NCBI RefSeq assembly: GCF_002999335.1
Contig: NW_020312768.1
Coordinates: 1 to 64,000, forward strand
From: Cyclospora cayetanensis
Taxonomy: Eukaryota; Apicomplexa; Conoidasida; Eucoccidiorida; Eimeriidae
Direction: 5' to 3'
DNA: 64,000 bases
Shown: positions 49,701 through 62,300 of the stretch, piece after piece
Layout: the number at the start of each line of letters is the position of its first letter
Numbering within the stretch: the first letter of the stretch is position 1
Program-made: the position numbers and the translations under genes
Notes under the pieces: generated by a model
Databases searched by the model: none
What the model saw: the letters and a program-made list of their open reading frames with translations, nothing else
Told to the model about the DNA's origin: nothing

Positions 49701-50963
49701 CGAAAATAGGCGATATGAACGGCAGCAGCTGCTGCAGTTTTTGCAGCTGCGCTTCCGGCTCTGCGTCCCCCTCCAGCTGGCAACGCTGCATGCAGTGCCA
49801 GTGCTGCGAGGCTGCAAACTCCTGCTGCAACGCCGCAACAGCCTGAAGCAACCACTGCGGAAAACAGCCCAAGACGTCTGCTTCCAACTGTTGCTGTCGC
49901 CGTTGTTGCTGCTGCTCCTGTTGCTGCTGTGGCAGCAGAGAGACGAGTTGCAGCCTGAAACAAAACAGCACGCGCCGACGTCACAGAAAGGACCTTCCTC
50001 ACTCCAGAGGATACACCACATCCACAAACAGCAACCATGCGGATAAAAACTACCAACGCACCAGATAGCGGCTGCCTGCAGCAGGCAGAGGCGCGCGGCA
50101 GCCTCTACAGCGCCTGTTTCTTGCTGCCATTCCAGCAGAAGCTACGAAAATTCGCACACACAACTTGAACTGCAAAAGCAAATGAGCTGACCACCCACTG
50201 ATCAGCCCGTTGTGAGCAGCGTCAACAAGTCAGCAAAGCAGCAAGCAGCAGAACGTCAGACAAGGACTGCAGCACTCAGACTTGCGAAAAAAAGGTCAGA
50301 CGCACCATTGCAGCTGCCCGCGACACTCCGACTGGGCAGTCTTGCCACAGCGCCACACGATGCAGCAGCCGCTGTGCCTGCACTCCGGCAGCTGCACAGG
50401 CAGCGGATACGGCAGAGAGCTGCAGCGAGGCTGCTGCTTCAACAACTGCAGCAGCTACAGCTTTAGCTACTGCTGCCGCTGCAGAAGAACTGCCTCCAGC
50501 TCTCGCCGCAGCGGCAGCCGCGCGGCAAATCGAGAGCGCGTCAACGGCCCCATAGCGCGCTGCTTCTGCGGCTGCTGCTTCTGCTTCTGCCAGTGCTGCG
50601 CTTGTTGCAGCGTTGCGCTCCGCTGCGGAGAGGGATGGACGTCGAGGTGCTTCCCCTTTTGCTTTCGCAGCTGCACAACTCGAGGAGGCGTGACACCAAC
50701 ACGCGGTGGGAGCGGCGCCCACGCCGCTTCTCGCGGCGTGGGCTCCTGCTGCGCTTCCCTCCTTCAAGAGCAGCACTCGCGACTTCAGCATCAGCCGCAA
50801 CAGCAAGAGCACCACCAGACCTCTCCCCGCCGCATCCTCGCATTCGTGCAACGCCTGCAGCTGCTGAAGCGCCTGCCGGATACAGCCATCCTCCACGAAA
50901 GCCGCTGCCACACGACGTCGCGTTTGCTGCACGAGATCGCGGAGAGCTGCTGGAGCAGGCTGC

Positions 50964-51011
<48 letters not shown>

Positions 51012-54000
51012 TCAGCGGCAAGTTGCAGCAACTCGGTTCGAAGCGAGGGCCCCACGACGTCGGTGGCAGCGGCAGCGGCAGCAGCAGCAGCAGCACGAGG
51101 GTCGCTTGCAAGATGGTGGTATCGATGCACTGGAAGAAGGACGAGGTGGGGAGAGAAAGCGGCGGCTTGTTGTGCGAGGAGGAGCCAGAGCTCCGCGCGT
51201 TGGGCGTAGCCAGCAGCTTCTGTGCGTGCTCCTCCTTGAAACGCTGCATGGTCAAGATACAAGTCAACGCATTCGCGCAGAATGCGCAAGGCTTCTTCAC
51301 TTCTCGCTGCTGCTGACGCAGCTCCTTCTTGGATGTCTACGAAGGCTCCCGAACTGCGCTTCAGAGGCTGGAGCACCAGCCAAAGTCGCAGCGAGAGACG
51401 CATCATCTGCAGCTCCCTCTTGAGGAACGGCTTGTGCGGAGATTGCAACAACCACGCCTCCTCGACCTGCGTGAAAAAAACAGCCACGACCAAGGAGCTC
51501 GTGGGGTGTGCGCTGCGAGCGAAACGCGCCACGGCGGCAGCAGAAGCAGCAGCAACGCATGCATGCTCACAGCCGGCAGTCTGACAAAGCTCACCTCTGC
51601 GCGAGGCGCAGCAGCGGGAGACGTCGTCGTGAGAGTCTTCAGCAAGGCGCATGCCGCGCTGAAGCCAAAGCGACCGTCTTGCTGCTGTTGCTGCCAGTGC
51701 TGCAGCAGCAGCGGCGCCATCGAGACGCCTCGTCTGTTGCTGCCATCGCAGGATAACGCGTGCGTTGCTGTGGAGAAGAAAGGCGACGGCTCGAAAGCAG
51801 CACTGCCGTCTCGAAAAGCCGCACACAGCCCTCTGAACCAACAGGCCTGCGCAGTCAAGACAGAAAATCGCAGCCTTTGGAATGCCTCTGCATGCAGCAG
51901 CAACACAGCAGCTCCTGCTGCGGCAATAGCAGCGCATGCTTTCGCGCGTAAGACTCACGATTTCACGTGCATCCTGCAGCAGCTCAGTCTCGAGAAGGGA
52001 GCTGTTATCGAGCTGCTCTTGCTTTCGTGCCAGCTGCCAAGAGAGGCCCTTCTCCAAGAGCTCTCCTACGATCGCGTCTGCTCGAGTGGAGCATTCTGCT
52101 CCTGCAGCGAAGCGCATGAGCGAGCAGCTTCGCGACGTTCGCTGCTGTGGTCGCTGTGGCTGGTGCTGTTGCTGCCTCTGGTGAGCCGGCTGTACGTCCA
52201 CCGAGTCGCAACAGGACCAGTCTCTCCATCCTAAGGGTAACAGGAAGGGGAGGAAACACATCCTCACGGCAGCAGCACATTCTTCAGAAGTGCTGCCAGG
52301 AGCATCTCCCCGGAAACCTCTCTCGCGCTGCAGCAGCTGGGTGCTCCCTTCACTCGGAGGAGGGCAAAATGTGCGAACGATTTTCGCTGCAGCGGGTAGA
52401 GGGGCCGTTGGAAGCCGCGGAGAATTTTGCAGGGGCAGCAGCAAGAGCTGCTCTTGCTGCTGCTCTTGCTCTTGCTGCTCTTGCTCTTGCTGCTCTTGCT
52501 CTTGCTGCTGCTCTTGCTGCTCTTGCTGCTCTTGCTGCTCTTGCTGCTCTTGCTCTTGCTGCTGCTCCTGCAAAGCGCCGCCATTGGCAGTGCCCGCTTT
52601 AATACGACGCTCAGTGACGCAGTGGCTGCACTCGCTGAGCGCCTTGCTGCACATTTGTTCAACAAAGGCGCTGTATGCAGCAAATGCCTCGCATCCCCCC
52701 GTTGGGCCGAATGCGGCTGCTGTAGAAGACGCAGCAGCCACGACGCTTCCGACTTCGTGCATTCTCAGCTGCTGCTGCAGTGCCCCAACTAGCAGGTGTC
52801 GCCATCGCGAGGAGGGAGAAAGCCGCAGTAGCTGCTGCAGCACATCGAGCAGCTGCCGTTCTTGCTGCCGCAGGTGCTGCTGCACTTGCACCTGCGCTCG
52901 TGCTTGAACGGCCTCCATGTTGGCGCTGCAGCTGTGAAGAAACGCAGAGAAAGTGCCTCCCCGACGCAGCAGACGGCTGCAAAGAATGGAAATAGGGTCG
53001 TTAAGCAGACGCTTCTGCTGGCCGCTCTCCGCTTCCTGCTGGCGCTGAAGGTGATCCAGCAGCAGCAGTTTCCGCGAAGCGTGTTGCCTCCTCTCTTGAC
53101 TGGCTGCCAGGAAGAAGTCCATAAGAAACTTTTCCCGCGGCAGGAGGCGCTGCAACAGGTACTGTTGCGAAGCAGCTACAAGCGGTTGGAGCTGCATCAG
53201 CATTCGCTCGGAAGGTTGAAGGCGAGGATGCACTGCTGTAGTTACACCGGACGGGCGCACCAGGAGTAGAGCTGCACAGGCCGCATCCCTGGCAAATAGA
53301 CATGGCGGCTGCTGCTCCGCATGCGCGCAAGAGTGGTGAGCGTCGTGCTGCTGCGCCGTTTGCTGCTGAGGCACGGGCGGGAAGGCAGCAGCAGAAGGCC
53401 AAGACTCCACTGCGGCATGCAGTTCTGATGCTGCTGCAGCAGCAGAAACTGCTGCAGCAGCATCAGAACTGCATGCCGCAGTGGCGCAAGAAACAGTTCC
53501 TGCTGCTGCTGTAGCAGCAGAAACTGCTGCTGTAGCAGCAGAAGCTGCTGCTGTGCAGACGTCTGTTGAGCAACATCTTCTTCTCATGAGAGCTTGTTGT
53601 TGCTTCAGAAAAAAAGCACCCCACACCTCGGATGCTCCTAGCTGCAGCGGCAGCACTTGTTGTCGTTCGATTTGTTGGTGGTGAGCTAGCCACAGCGTCA
53701 AAGCCACGGAAGCACTGACGGCGGCTCGAAACATCTCAGCAGCGGATGCAGCAGGAGTCTGCGCCTTCCAGCTTTCCTTTGCTGGCACGTCTCTTGAATC
53801 CGTATCCTTCTCTGCCACTCCAGCATTAGCCGAAGCTGCCCGCTTGGTGAGCTCCCACAACACACGTTGCAGCAAGACAACTTCCCACTCCCCCTCTGCC
53901 GCCTTAGCCTTGCCGACTGCCTGCTGCAACGACGCGAGATCTCTGGAGCAGCAGCTGCTGGCGAAGAAGAGCATCCCCACACGGGAAACTAGATGTGCAC

Positions 54001-56168
54001 TCGAACAGCTGACGCCGTCTTGCGGAGAAACTCTCCAGCTGTTGCTCACGGAAGAAGCGCTCGAGGAAGTCTCCGAAGCCACGCTGCAGCCCGTGTAGTA
54101 GCTAGAGCTCTCACAGCTGGAGGAAGTAGTGCTTTCCGTCTCGTCATCGCCTTCGCCAGCGTCAGCGTCGGCTGGTAGATTACCACACGGCTGCAGGGCA
54201 TGCATCAGCGCGCGACACAACATCCCCTTCCCCATGAGTCTGACGCAGCGTGACGCCACGCGCAGCAGCAGCAGCTGAACCTCTCTCTCCAGTGTCTGCG
54301 GAGGCGCGTTGCTGCTTTCTCCCGCAGCAGTCACCATGGAGGGGGGAGGGCTCATCAGCAGCGTGCAGCACAGAAAGCGGCGCCACTGCTGCTGCAGCTG
54401 CTGGGGCAGGAGGCAGACTTCCGGCAGAAGGAGAGGGCCCTCTCCTGGCACCTGCACAGCCAGCACATCCCCCGAAAGCTGCTGCTCAGCCTGCTGGGGA
54501 GCAGCTAGCCACAACGTGCTGTCGGAAAAGAACCCTCGTGGCTCTGTCCACTGAGCGCAGGCTGCAGCTGCGGCTGCCGCCACCCTTGCAGGCAACACGA
54601 AACGTCTACTGATTGCCAGACGCATCCTAGGACCTGTGTAGAAGGAAAGACGCAGCAGCGTTCGAGGCGAAACAAGCAAACAGCCGCTGCTGCCGCAAGG
54701 GCTAATCCACAATGCGGCAGCTAAGTCTTCTGCTGCTCCTGCTGCTGCGGAGGTCGGCGCGAGCACGCCTTCCAGAGGCACTGCATCAAGTGTTGTAACA
54801 GTGGGGTTGCCCTCTGGAAGCCTCAACAGAAGCAGCCACGCGCCTTGCGTCTCCTCGAGACTCCTGCATGCAGCTGCACGGGTAGCTGCAGTGTCTCCGC
54901 AGCTCCGTCGCAGCACGCAAAACGCACAAAAGACTCGCAGCCTCGTCTGATGGACGGGTGCAATCGCAACGATCGCCAGCGACTCCTCGTGGCGGAGATG
55001 CTGCTGCCGCTGCTGCCCCTTCGGTGCCGCCAGCCAGAAAGGGAGGGAAGCAGCAGCAGCAGACACTGCGCGAGGAAGCAGAGCAGCAGTTGCTGCTATC
55101 CTCGCGAACGAGCCAGAGACAGAAGAAGGGCTGCTCCCCAAGCACCGCAAAGCGCAGGTGGGAAATCGCGGATCGCTTCGCGAGGCGCCTTTCTCCTGAA
55201 GCGCATGCGGGAGGTAAACCACCAGTTCTTGCACCCTTAGGGGTGGAGCAGCACTCGAGGGGGTTCTCCCTACAACAAGTTTTGAGGCTTGCGAGTCAGC
55301 ATCCCGCATTGCGGCGTCATCTGCGCAAAACACGCAACCATTGCTTTCCCAAAGAGACGCCTTACTGGAAACGCCAGAGTGCGCTGCTGCCTCTGGTTCC
55401 TCCCTTTGCATGCCCCCGCCGCTGGAGTGAAGCGGGCAGCATCCCTCCTTAGCACTTCTGCTGCTGCCACAACAGCACGCAGCAAGCATCCCACGATCCA
55501 GACTCCCCGAAACTGCGGGGAAACACAGCAGCAGCGGCGCTGCCGCAGCTCCCCGATGCAGCAGGGCACGTTCTGCATCGAGGATGGAAAGCTGCAGCTT
55601 TCCAGGAGAAGTGTGCGTGTTTTCATCTGACACTGAAGTGGCTTCAGAATTCAAGCCTCTTCGCCTCTTTATGCGAGGAAAAGCACTGGTTCTTCCTGCA
55701 ACTGCGGCTCCGCCGTCATCCAGGCACCAACAGAGACAGGCTGTATAGACACCCGTCACAGGTGCATCCTCATCCAGCTGTAGGCCGTGGCGTTCCCGCG
55801 TAGCAGCAGCTGTGAAACAGCCTACGCGAAAATGTATGCGAAGGCATAAAATCTGCTGTTTTCCGTCTAGAAAGGCAACAAGAACAATGCTTGCTCTGCT
55901 CCCGCTTGCTTCCACGGATCTGGAAGAGCCGCCATCAGCAAAGGCACACGCTGCAGCTGTAGCAACATTAAGCCTCTGCAACAGCTGCACTCTTGCAAGC
56001 AGACGTCCTCGAGCTGCCGCTGCCGCCTCCGCCTCAGCCTTTTGTACAGCCGCTTCTGCTGATGCGTGTGTTGTAATGACTGCAGGATCTCCCGTTGTGT
56101 CTCCCACCACGGAGGGCACATCAGGAGGACTTGTATTCCAGATCAGCAATTCTCTTGGCCGAATTTCG
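46758..56168 (-). CDS. Giant uncharacterised protein (at least 2,719 residues) with Gln/Ala repeats
   Basis: Nine exons chain on the minus strand with agreeing phases: 56168-50306, 50141-50062, 49954-49141, 49067-48649, 48570-48326, 48114-47768, 47526-47314, 47055-46987, 46868-46758 (stop TAG). The first is 5.9 kb. Its N-terminal third is beta-rich ([32 protein letters not shown]). The rest is helix-rich with Ala and Gln runs and an EQQEQ block. A beta N-part plus helical C-part is typical of large scaffold nucleoporins and coat proteins, but no motif allows a family call. The true N-terminus lies upstream: the first exon starts with a TACTGCAG acceptor in phase 2. Candidate exons in 56200-57340 were not resolved. 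The last exons lose the repeats, and the last can be read in another frame with a LSALPW motif that breaks the phase chain. Confidence 0.65.
50958..51009. repeat. CTG run encoding polyalanine
   Basis: About 17 CTG units on the plus strand. On the coding minus strand they are GCA codons and give a long Ala run. It is the longest uninterrupted triplet run noticed in the window. Confidence 0.9.
52440..52571. repeat. CTCTTG/CTG compound repeat encoding EQQEQ units
   Basis: Interleaved CTG, CTC and TTG triplets. The coding strand reads CAG, GAG and CAA, giving a Glu-Gln tract of about 45 residues. Confidence 0.88.
53408..53483. repeat. Perfect 35-base hairpin inside a coding exon
   Basis: Left arm 53408-53442 (cactgcggcatgcagttctg then atgctgctgcagcag) and right arm 53449-53483 are exact reverse complements with a six-base loop, cagaaa. 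The exon stays open through both arms, and the coding strand reads Ala-rich sequence on either side. Because CAG and CTG are complementary, short foldbacks are expected in such DNA, but the arms also contain unique sequence (tgcggcatgcagttctgat). Confidence 0.93.
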
Positions 56169-59100
56169 CTGCAGTAGCAAAGACAGCAGAGGCGTCAGGG
56201 AAGGTTCTGAAACCCTTAGCTCAACAGCGGCGCGAACACGGTCAGAAGCAGCAGCAGCAACACCCCAACAGCAGCTGGCATCGCAGCGGCAGCAGCAGCA
56301 GCCGCTGTAGCTGCTGCAGCAGAAGCACATCGGCAGACAAGTGCGCGTACAGGGAAACATGATGACTCGGCGGAAGATCAATACCCAAGAGGCGTTGCTT
56401 TTCTTGCTTCCCATTGCAGGAGGCGCAGCGGTAGCTGCCAGCCCAAGGGATACCCACAGGCAGTGGAGTTTCCACCCCCCAAATATAGCAGGGATTGGTC
56501 ATTGGCTTCACAAAACAATAGCAGCAGCAGCTGCTGCTGCTGTTGCATCAGCACCAGCGAATGGGGGAGGGCTGCAATCTGTCTTGCCGCAACTGTTTTA
56601 CTGCAACGCGGCTTCGTACAGCCTGGCTCGTTGAATCCGCTGCACGCCACAGCCCTCCTCCACGCCAGGATCTATGTCATTTCGTGCACCCAAATTGCGT
56701 GTAACGCACAAACCGCATCATAAAAGGGATGGGGGTTTTGAACGAGCGTCGAGTCCTACTGAAAGCCCGTATTTCTGGAGGTTTACGCGTAGGAAGCGGC
56801 ACAGCCGAGTGCACAAAAAGAGGGCAGGAACACAAAAATCAAGAAACTCGCTGTTTTTTTGTAGAAGATCTTCCCTCTCCTTCCTGCTGGTTGGTTCTTG
56901 CCACGTGTTTCAAGAGGGTCCTGCCCCAGCAGCTGCTGCCGCAGTTCGGCTGCATGCTCGGAAAGCAGCCATCTCCAGACACATCTCAGAGCGAGCCATT
57001 GAAACAAAGTCAGAAAGCGTTTTAACGATACAGTATTTATCTTGTGCACCTCTATGCTGTCGGATCGCCTTCGCGTCATCCCAGAGTTCGCTGCGCGACA
57101 CCGCCCCTATGTACGGAGCACTACCAGCAAATTCCGAAGGGCGCACAGTGCAAAGAGCAACGGCTGCAGCTTGAGCACATGCGCGGCTACAAAAAGCGCG
57201 TGTCTCTGCACGGATAACATTTTGGGAGAGATCGAGACGGCGGCATAAGGGGCAGTCGCACAGGAGCTCGAGAAAGACATCGATCGACAGCCGGTGGAAT
57301 GAACGACCCCGACAAGGGGAGGGAGGAAGGAACACACAGACACACGCAACCAGGGAGCACGAGCTGTACGGCGTGAGAGGAAGAAAAGGCGACGGAAGAG
57401 AAGCAGAAGGAGGGTGCCAGAGGTTAACGTGGTCTACAGGGCAGAAGAAGGCAGACGGGGGGACTGAACGGCCTTCTAGCGAGAAGAGGAAGCTTCATGC
57501 AGGCTTCGAGAGAGCGAGAGAGGCTCCCATTGTCTGCCTGCCTGACGGATTCAGTGCTCAGGATGGAGGCCGATATGGCGACGAAAAGAGAGGACAAGTG
57601 ACACAGAGAGAGGAAAGAGAGAGAGGGCGCAGCCTACTAAAGAAGTGAAACTGCAAAGCAAGCATCATACGGACGAGTAGTTCCACTTAAGACTGAGCTG
57701 GCAGGTCCAGCTGGCGATGTGTAGCAGGCAGTTTTCAAGACAACGCCACGAAAAAATCAACAATAGGCGGCAGGAGGCACACAGCCAACAATAAAGTGTG
57801 GAAAGAGCCATACGATGGAAGGCTTCATTTCGAGCGCCATGAAGGTCGCGGAGGAGGCTCTAAGACTAGGCCACCCCACGAGCTTTGCCTGGTAAGCTAT
57901 GAATGGTGCCTGCAGAAAACAGTTTTAAGAGCACTAACAAGGCAGACAGCAGCCATAAAAGGTGTGTCTGCAACGCCAGTCATGAAGGGGATGTCGATGG
58001 GGAGAAGAGTTCAAGAATTTGGAATACGTAGATACACCCGACTCGATGCTTTGGCCGCAGGCTGCAGACTGTGCGGGACATGAAGAAGCTAACGGGAGCT
58101 TTCTGCCACTGGCGAATCCAGCTGAATCTGCAGGTGATCTATGCTGTTGATGTTGTACCCCAGCAATATGCAACTGCTTCTTCCTCCTTCTACTCATCCC
58201 GTCTTGAGCTTCTTCTGCCCTCACGTCTGTTGCAGCGAAGCACTGTGTGCGTAAGCACTTGATACCTCCCCCCGCGAGGTGGTAGTAAACAGCTGTTAAA
58301 GACAGCCTTTTCTGACTCCTGTGCCTCTGTCTAGTCGACTCCTCTCTTGCAACACCGTTGCCCAGTTTAGCGTGTGACGAATTCTGCAGCGGCATGTGTC
58401 TTTCAGCTGCTCTCCTTCCCTCCTCGGTGCTGCTTGCACTTCTCTAAGAGCAACTGCCTCCCTGTGCCTCTCCCTTGTTCTGCTGCAGCAACGACCCCCT
58501 CTGCCATCCAGCAGCCTGTGGGTGTACTACACGGGTGCTGAGTGCCGTCCTTTCTTCGGTGTTGCTGCTGTACGACTGCTGTTGTTGTTGCTGCTGGAGC
58601 CTCAGCTGATTCAGCATGTCCGGTTCTACAGGCATCTGTGCATACGCATGCAGAAGCAACTAAGGCTGCACTTTTTAATCTCTTCCCCCTTAAGGTTGCT
58701 CTCTACTGTCTGTATACTCTTTGACCTCTTCCCCATGGCCTGCTGGCCCCTCGTACACTGGTCGGTCTACCACATCCGGTGCTTATTCTCTCGCTAACTA
58801 GTAACTTCAGCACGCGTTGCTCTTGCGGATACGTCGACCACAATTGCTAGTATTTTCGCTCGAGTTCATGAACATGCAGCTGCAAAGGCTACAGCTGGTA
58901 CAGCAGCAGCAACAATCCTTAGCTGTGGCTGCAACGCAGCTGGCTTTCTGTTACACAAGCGAGGTTTCCGCATTTTCCTACTAAGATGGCATAAACGCTC
59001 CTCCGGGGCAGCACAGACGCCTCATTGCAAGGACGCCGAGCTTGTCCATTCCTGGCCGGCAGCAGCCTTTATAAGGCTCTCTGCAGCACGGCTGTTTCGA

Positions 59101-59391
59101 TTGAAGCATGATGGCGGTAAAAAGTCAGCGGAAGCAAAAATCGCCGGAGATTGGGGTGGCACAAGAACGAAAAATGCAGACATTTTGCAGTGCCGCGCTT
59201 TTTCTTTCAAGTGCATGCGTGTGCGTCACCCACAGAGCCTTTAGACCTCGGTGTTGCGCTGCTGAGAGCTACAGAATAGGCCCTCTCTGTAGTCACAAGA
59301 GAACTGCCGAAAGGGACTTCAAGAATGGCACAGCCAGCTACGCATACTTACCGAACGCTACACGAAAGGTGGCTCTCAGAGTCGGCACTTG
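56169..59391. other. Upstream region of the giant gene and intergenic DNA
   Basis: 56169 to about 57340 prob-ably holds the first exons of the minus-strand giant gene. Open minus frames at 56242-56511 and 56910-57335 are candidates but could not be joined in phase. 57340-57660 is purine-rich on the plus strand (GA-rich, runs of agag) and could be promoter or 5' UTR. 57660-59391 shows no protein-like frame. It should include the 3' flank of the next gene, and a GTAAGT donor-like site on the minus strand near 59345. Confidence 0.4.
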
Positions 59392-62300
59392 CTACCCTCG
59401 GCTGTGCGGCTGGCCATCAAAGTCGACAAACGGCAGTGCAGATAGACACTCCCCCCTCCGCTGGAGTTCTGCCTGCAACACCCCACTCCGCACGATCAAT
59501 CGGCTGTCTCCTATTAGATCTTCTGTTTCTGCTGCTGTTGCTGCCCCTATGGGAGGCGGGGCCTCATCGTCGTCTTGCCGCAGCAGCTGCTGATGAGCTG
59601 CACGCTTTCGTCTCCCTCTGGGCTGTCGACCAGTTTCCCGCTGCGCTTTCCCTCCTGCAACGCCTGCCTCCTGTTGCGTGTGCAGCGGTGGCTGGTGCCA
59701 TGGATGGGAAGGCTGCTGCTGCTCCTCCTCCTCTAGACGCTGCAAACCACAGCTATCTTTGGCCAAAAGCTCCGCAACAGACGCACTGCCGCTGTTGCCT
59801 TTGCTTTGGGGTGGAGCACTCCCACCCAACAGCTGCTGCTGCTGTAGCTGCTGCTGCTGTAGCTGCTGCAGCTGTGCGTCTGTCCGCGCGGCGAGTTCCT
59901 CCAGCGAGTCTCTGAACTGCACGTGCGTTTCTTCCTGGCGATCGTCTGTCGGGAGGAGCTGCTGCTGCCGCATCCGACGCAGTACAGCTGCTGGGGAAAG
60001 GGGTGCCTCGCCAGGCAGTGCTGCAAAGACAGCAGGACCACCTATTTCGTTCCCCCCTCGCTGGTGTTGCTGGGCAGCAAGCTCCGCCAAACGCAGGTTC
60101 ACTGCATGCAGCAAGGCGTGATATACCCTCAGGTCTTTTGGCTGTGGTGCTGCAGCGAAGTTACTGCCAGCGAAGTCGCTGCTGCAGCCAGAATGCTGCT
60201 GCAGTAAGCCGCCCTCCACGAGTTCCTGCAGTGCTGCCTTGGTGGCAAGACACTCATTCTGTCGCTGCTGGCTAATGGTGACTCGCATGCGCCGCAGCAA
60301 CCGCCTCAGGAGCTGCTGCCTGTCAGGGCTCACATTCTGCTGCTGTTGTTGCTGCTGCTGTTGTTGCTGCTGCTGTAGTTGCTGCTGCTGTAGTTGTTGC
60401 CGTAGTTGCTGCTGCTCTGCGTGTTCCACTGCCTCGGCAGCAACAGCTCTAGCCACCAGGGCAACATGCAGCGGCTGCATTTTACCAACAGCGCCATCGA
60501 CGAAAGAAAACATCTTGTGGTTCAAGAGCAAGAGCTGCTGTTGTTGCTGAAGCCAACCCCTTTGCTGCTGCAGCGTGGGGTTGGATTTGACAGCATCGCG
60601 CATGTACTTCTGCATCAGCAAAACTGGCAAGAGCACCGTGACGACAGCCTCAATAGAAAACGCATGCAGACACCTCAGCATTTGCCGAGAGACGAGAACG
60701 GGTAGTTCAAACAGACATGTAGCTATCTTTTCTGCTGCCTCTGGTGAGGGCGAAAGAGCTTTTGTTTGTGCACTTGTCATCATGCCTCGCACAGAAGAGG
60801 GCGGCACCGTTGCATGCAACAGCACTTCTGTAGTCCTCGACTCCGGACTCATTTCTGTAGTTGATGCTGCCGTACTTCCCTCCGCTTGCTCAGCTGGCGT
60901 CGTGCTGTGCGGGGTATTCAGGACGCCTGCCTCTATTATTGCTTCAGTTTCCTGCTGCTGCAGTTCGACTGCTGGTGAGAACCTTTCCTGAATCGCGCAA
61001 ACCGCTTGCACAATTATCGTCAGCAGCTGCGGGCTGAGACAGGCAAGGGATGTGCTACTGCTGGTACTCGCTAGCTGCTGCTGCTGATGTTGCACATGGT
61101 GCAACACCTCTAACAACTGCTCAGAGGCTGCAGCAGCCAATGCGGCGCTGCAGTTCGGCACGCGATAGAGCAGCTGAAGGGCCTTCGCGAGGAGCAGCAG
61201 CTTTTCCCTGCCTAGACAGGCATCATCTCCCTGAGGTTGCTCCTGCTGCTGCTGATTCTGCCATACCTGAATCACCCGCCGCTCAGCCTCCTCCCGCAGA
61301 GTTTCCGAGCAATTGGCACCACTTTGGACGCACGTCGTGAGCAGCAAGCGCAAGCTGACGCTGCTGCTTTCCTGGTATCCCTTGAGCTCTCCTGCTTCTG
61401 CAGCCTCTACATAGCTGCTGCTCTCGCCTGCTCCTTGAGCAGCAGCCGCAGCAGCAGCAGTCACTTGCAAGGCTTCTGGGTGCGAGACACGCCCAACCGC
61501 TAGTGCGTGCGTAACCAGGAAGAGCTGCTGCTGCATGAGCTGCTGCTTTCGGTACAATTCCAGCGCTCTATCCGCCAGAGACACCATAGCGTAGTGATAC
61601 AAGGAATTTGTTGTTCTGCTGCGACTGTCTCTTGGGGCGCCTAGTGCCGCAGCGGCGGCAAAGGATTGCGTCAGCGAGGCAACGCCCCTCCCGTCAAGAT
61701 ACGGCAGCAGCTCCAAGGCGTGTTGCTGCATATCCATGAGCAGCAAGGGCATGCAGCGGAGAACAGCAGCGGCAGCAGGGAGCTCCGCAGCAACGGATGG
61801 TTTGCTGAGCGCAAGGGTGCTACTGGCGGAAGTCAGAAGGACTGGTGCAGCAGCAGCTGCTGCCGCTGGAAGCAGCAACGAGCGAAGCAGCACCACGCAG
61901 CTGCTGCTGCTGGAACAAAGCTGCTGCTGCTCAAAATAGCGGAGCTTGTGGGGAATTTCCTCGGTTAGCTGCTGCACGAATGCCAGAGCAGCCACTGGAT
62001 AAGCAGACGCGGCGTCAAGCAACTCGCTGTCTGCCTCCCCTGGCTCCCCGTAGAGCCCTTGATGGATTAAGCGCTGCTCCTCTCGCCGTTTTTCCTCCCG
62101 TTCCTCCTGCTGCAGCCGCTCCTCCTGCTGCAGCCGCTCCTCCTGCTCACTTCTCAGCTCCGTGACATGGCCTTCTTTGCGTTTCTGGGTGTCTCTTTGC
62201 CGCCGTCTTGCTGCTCCGTTCTGCCCCTCCAGGAGCAGCTGCCGCTCCCGCCGCTGCAGCCGCTCTCTCTGGTAATCGAGCTGCGCAAGGACCTGCTGCT

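Noticed and set aside
50282..53514. Long plus-strand frames opposite the giant gene (poly-Leu, poly-Cys, poly-Ser)
   Set aside because: They are antisense readings of CAG/GCA tracts and lack the conserved, mixed composition of the minus-strand frame.
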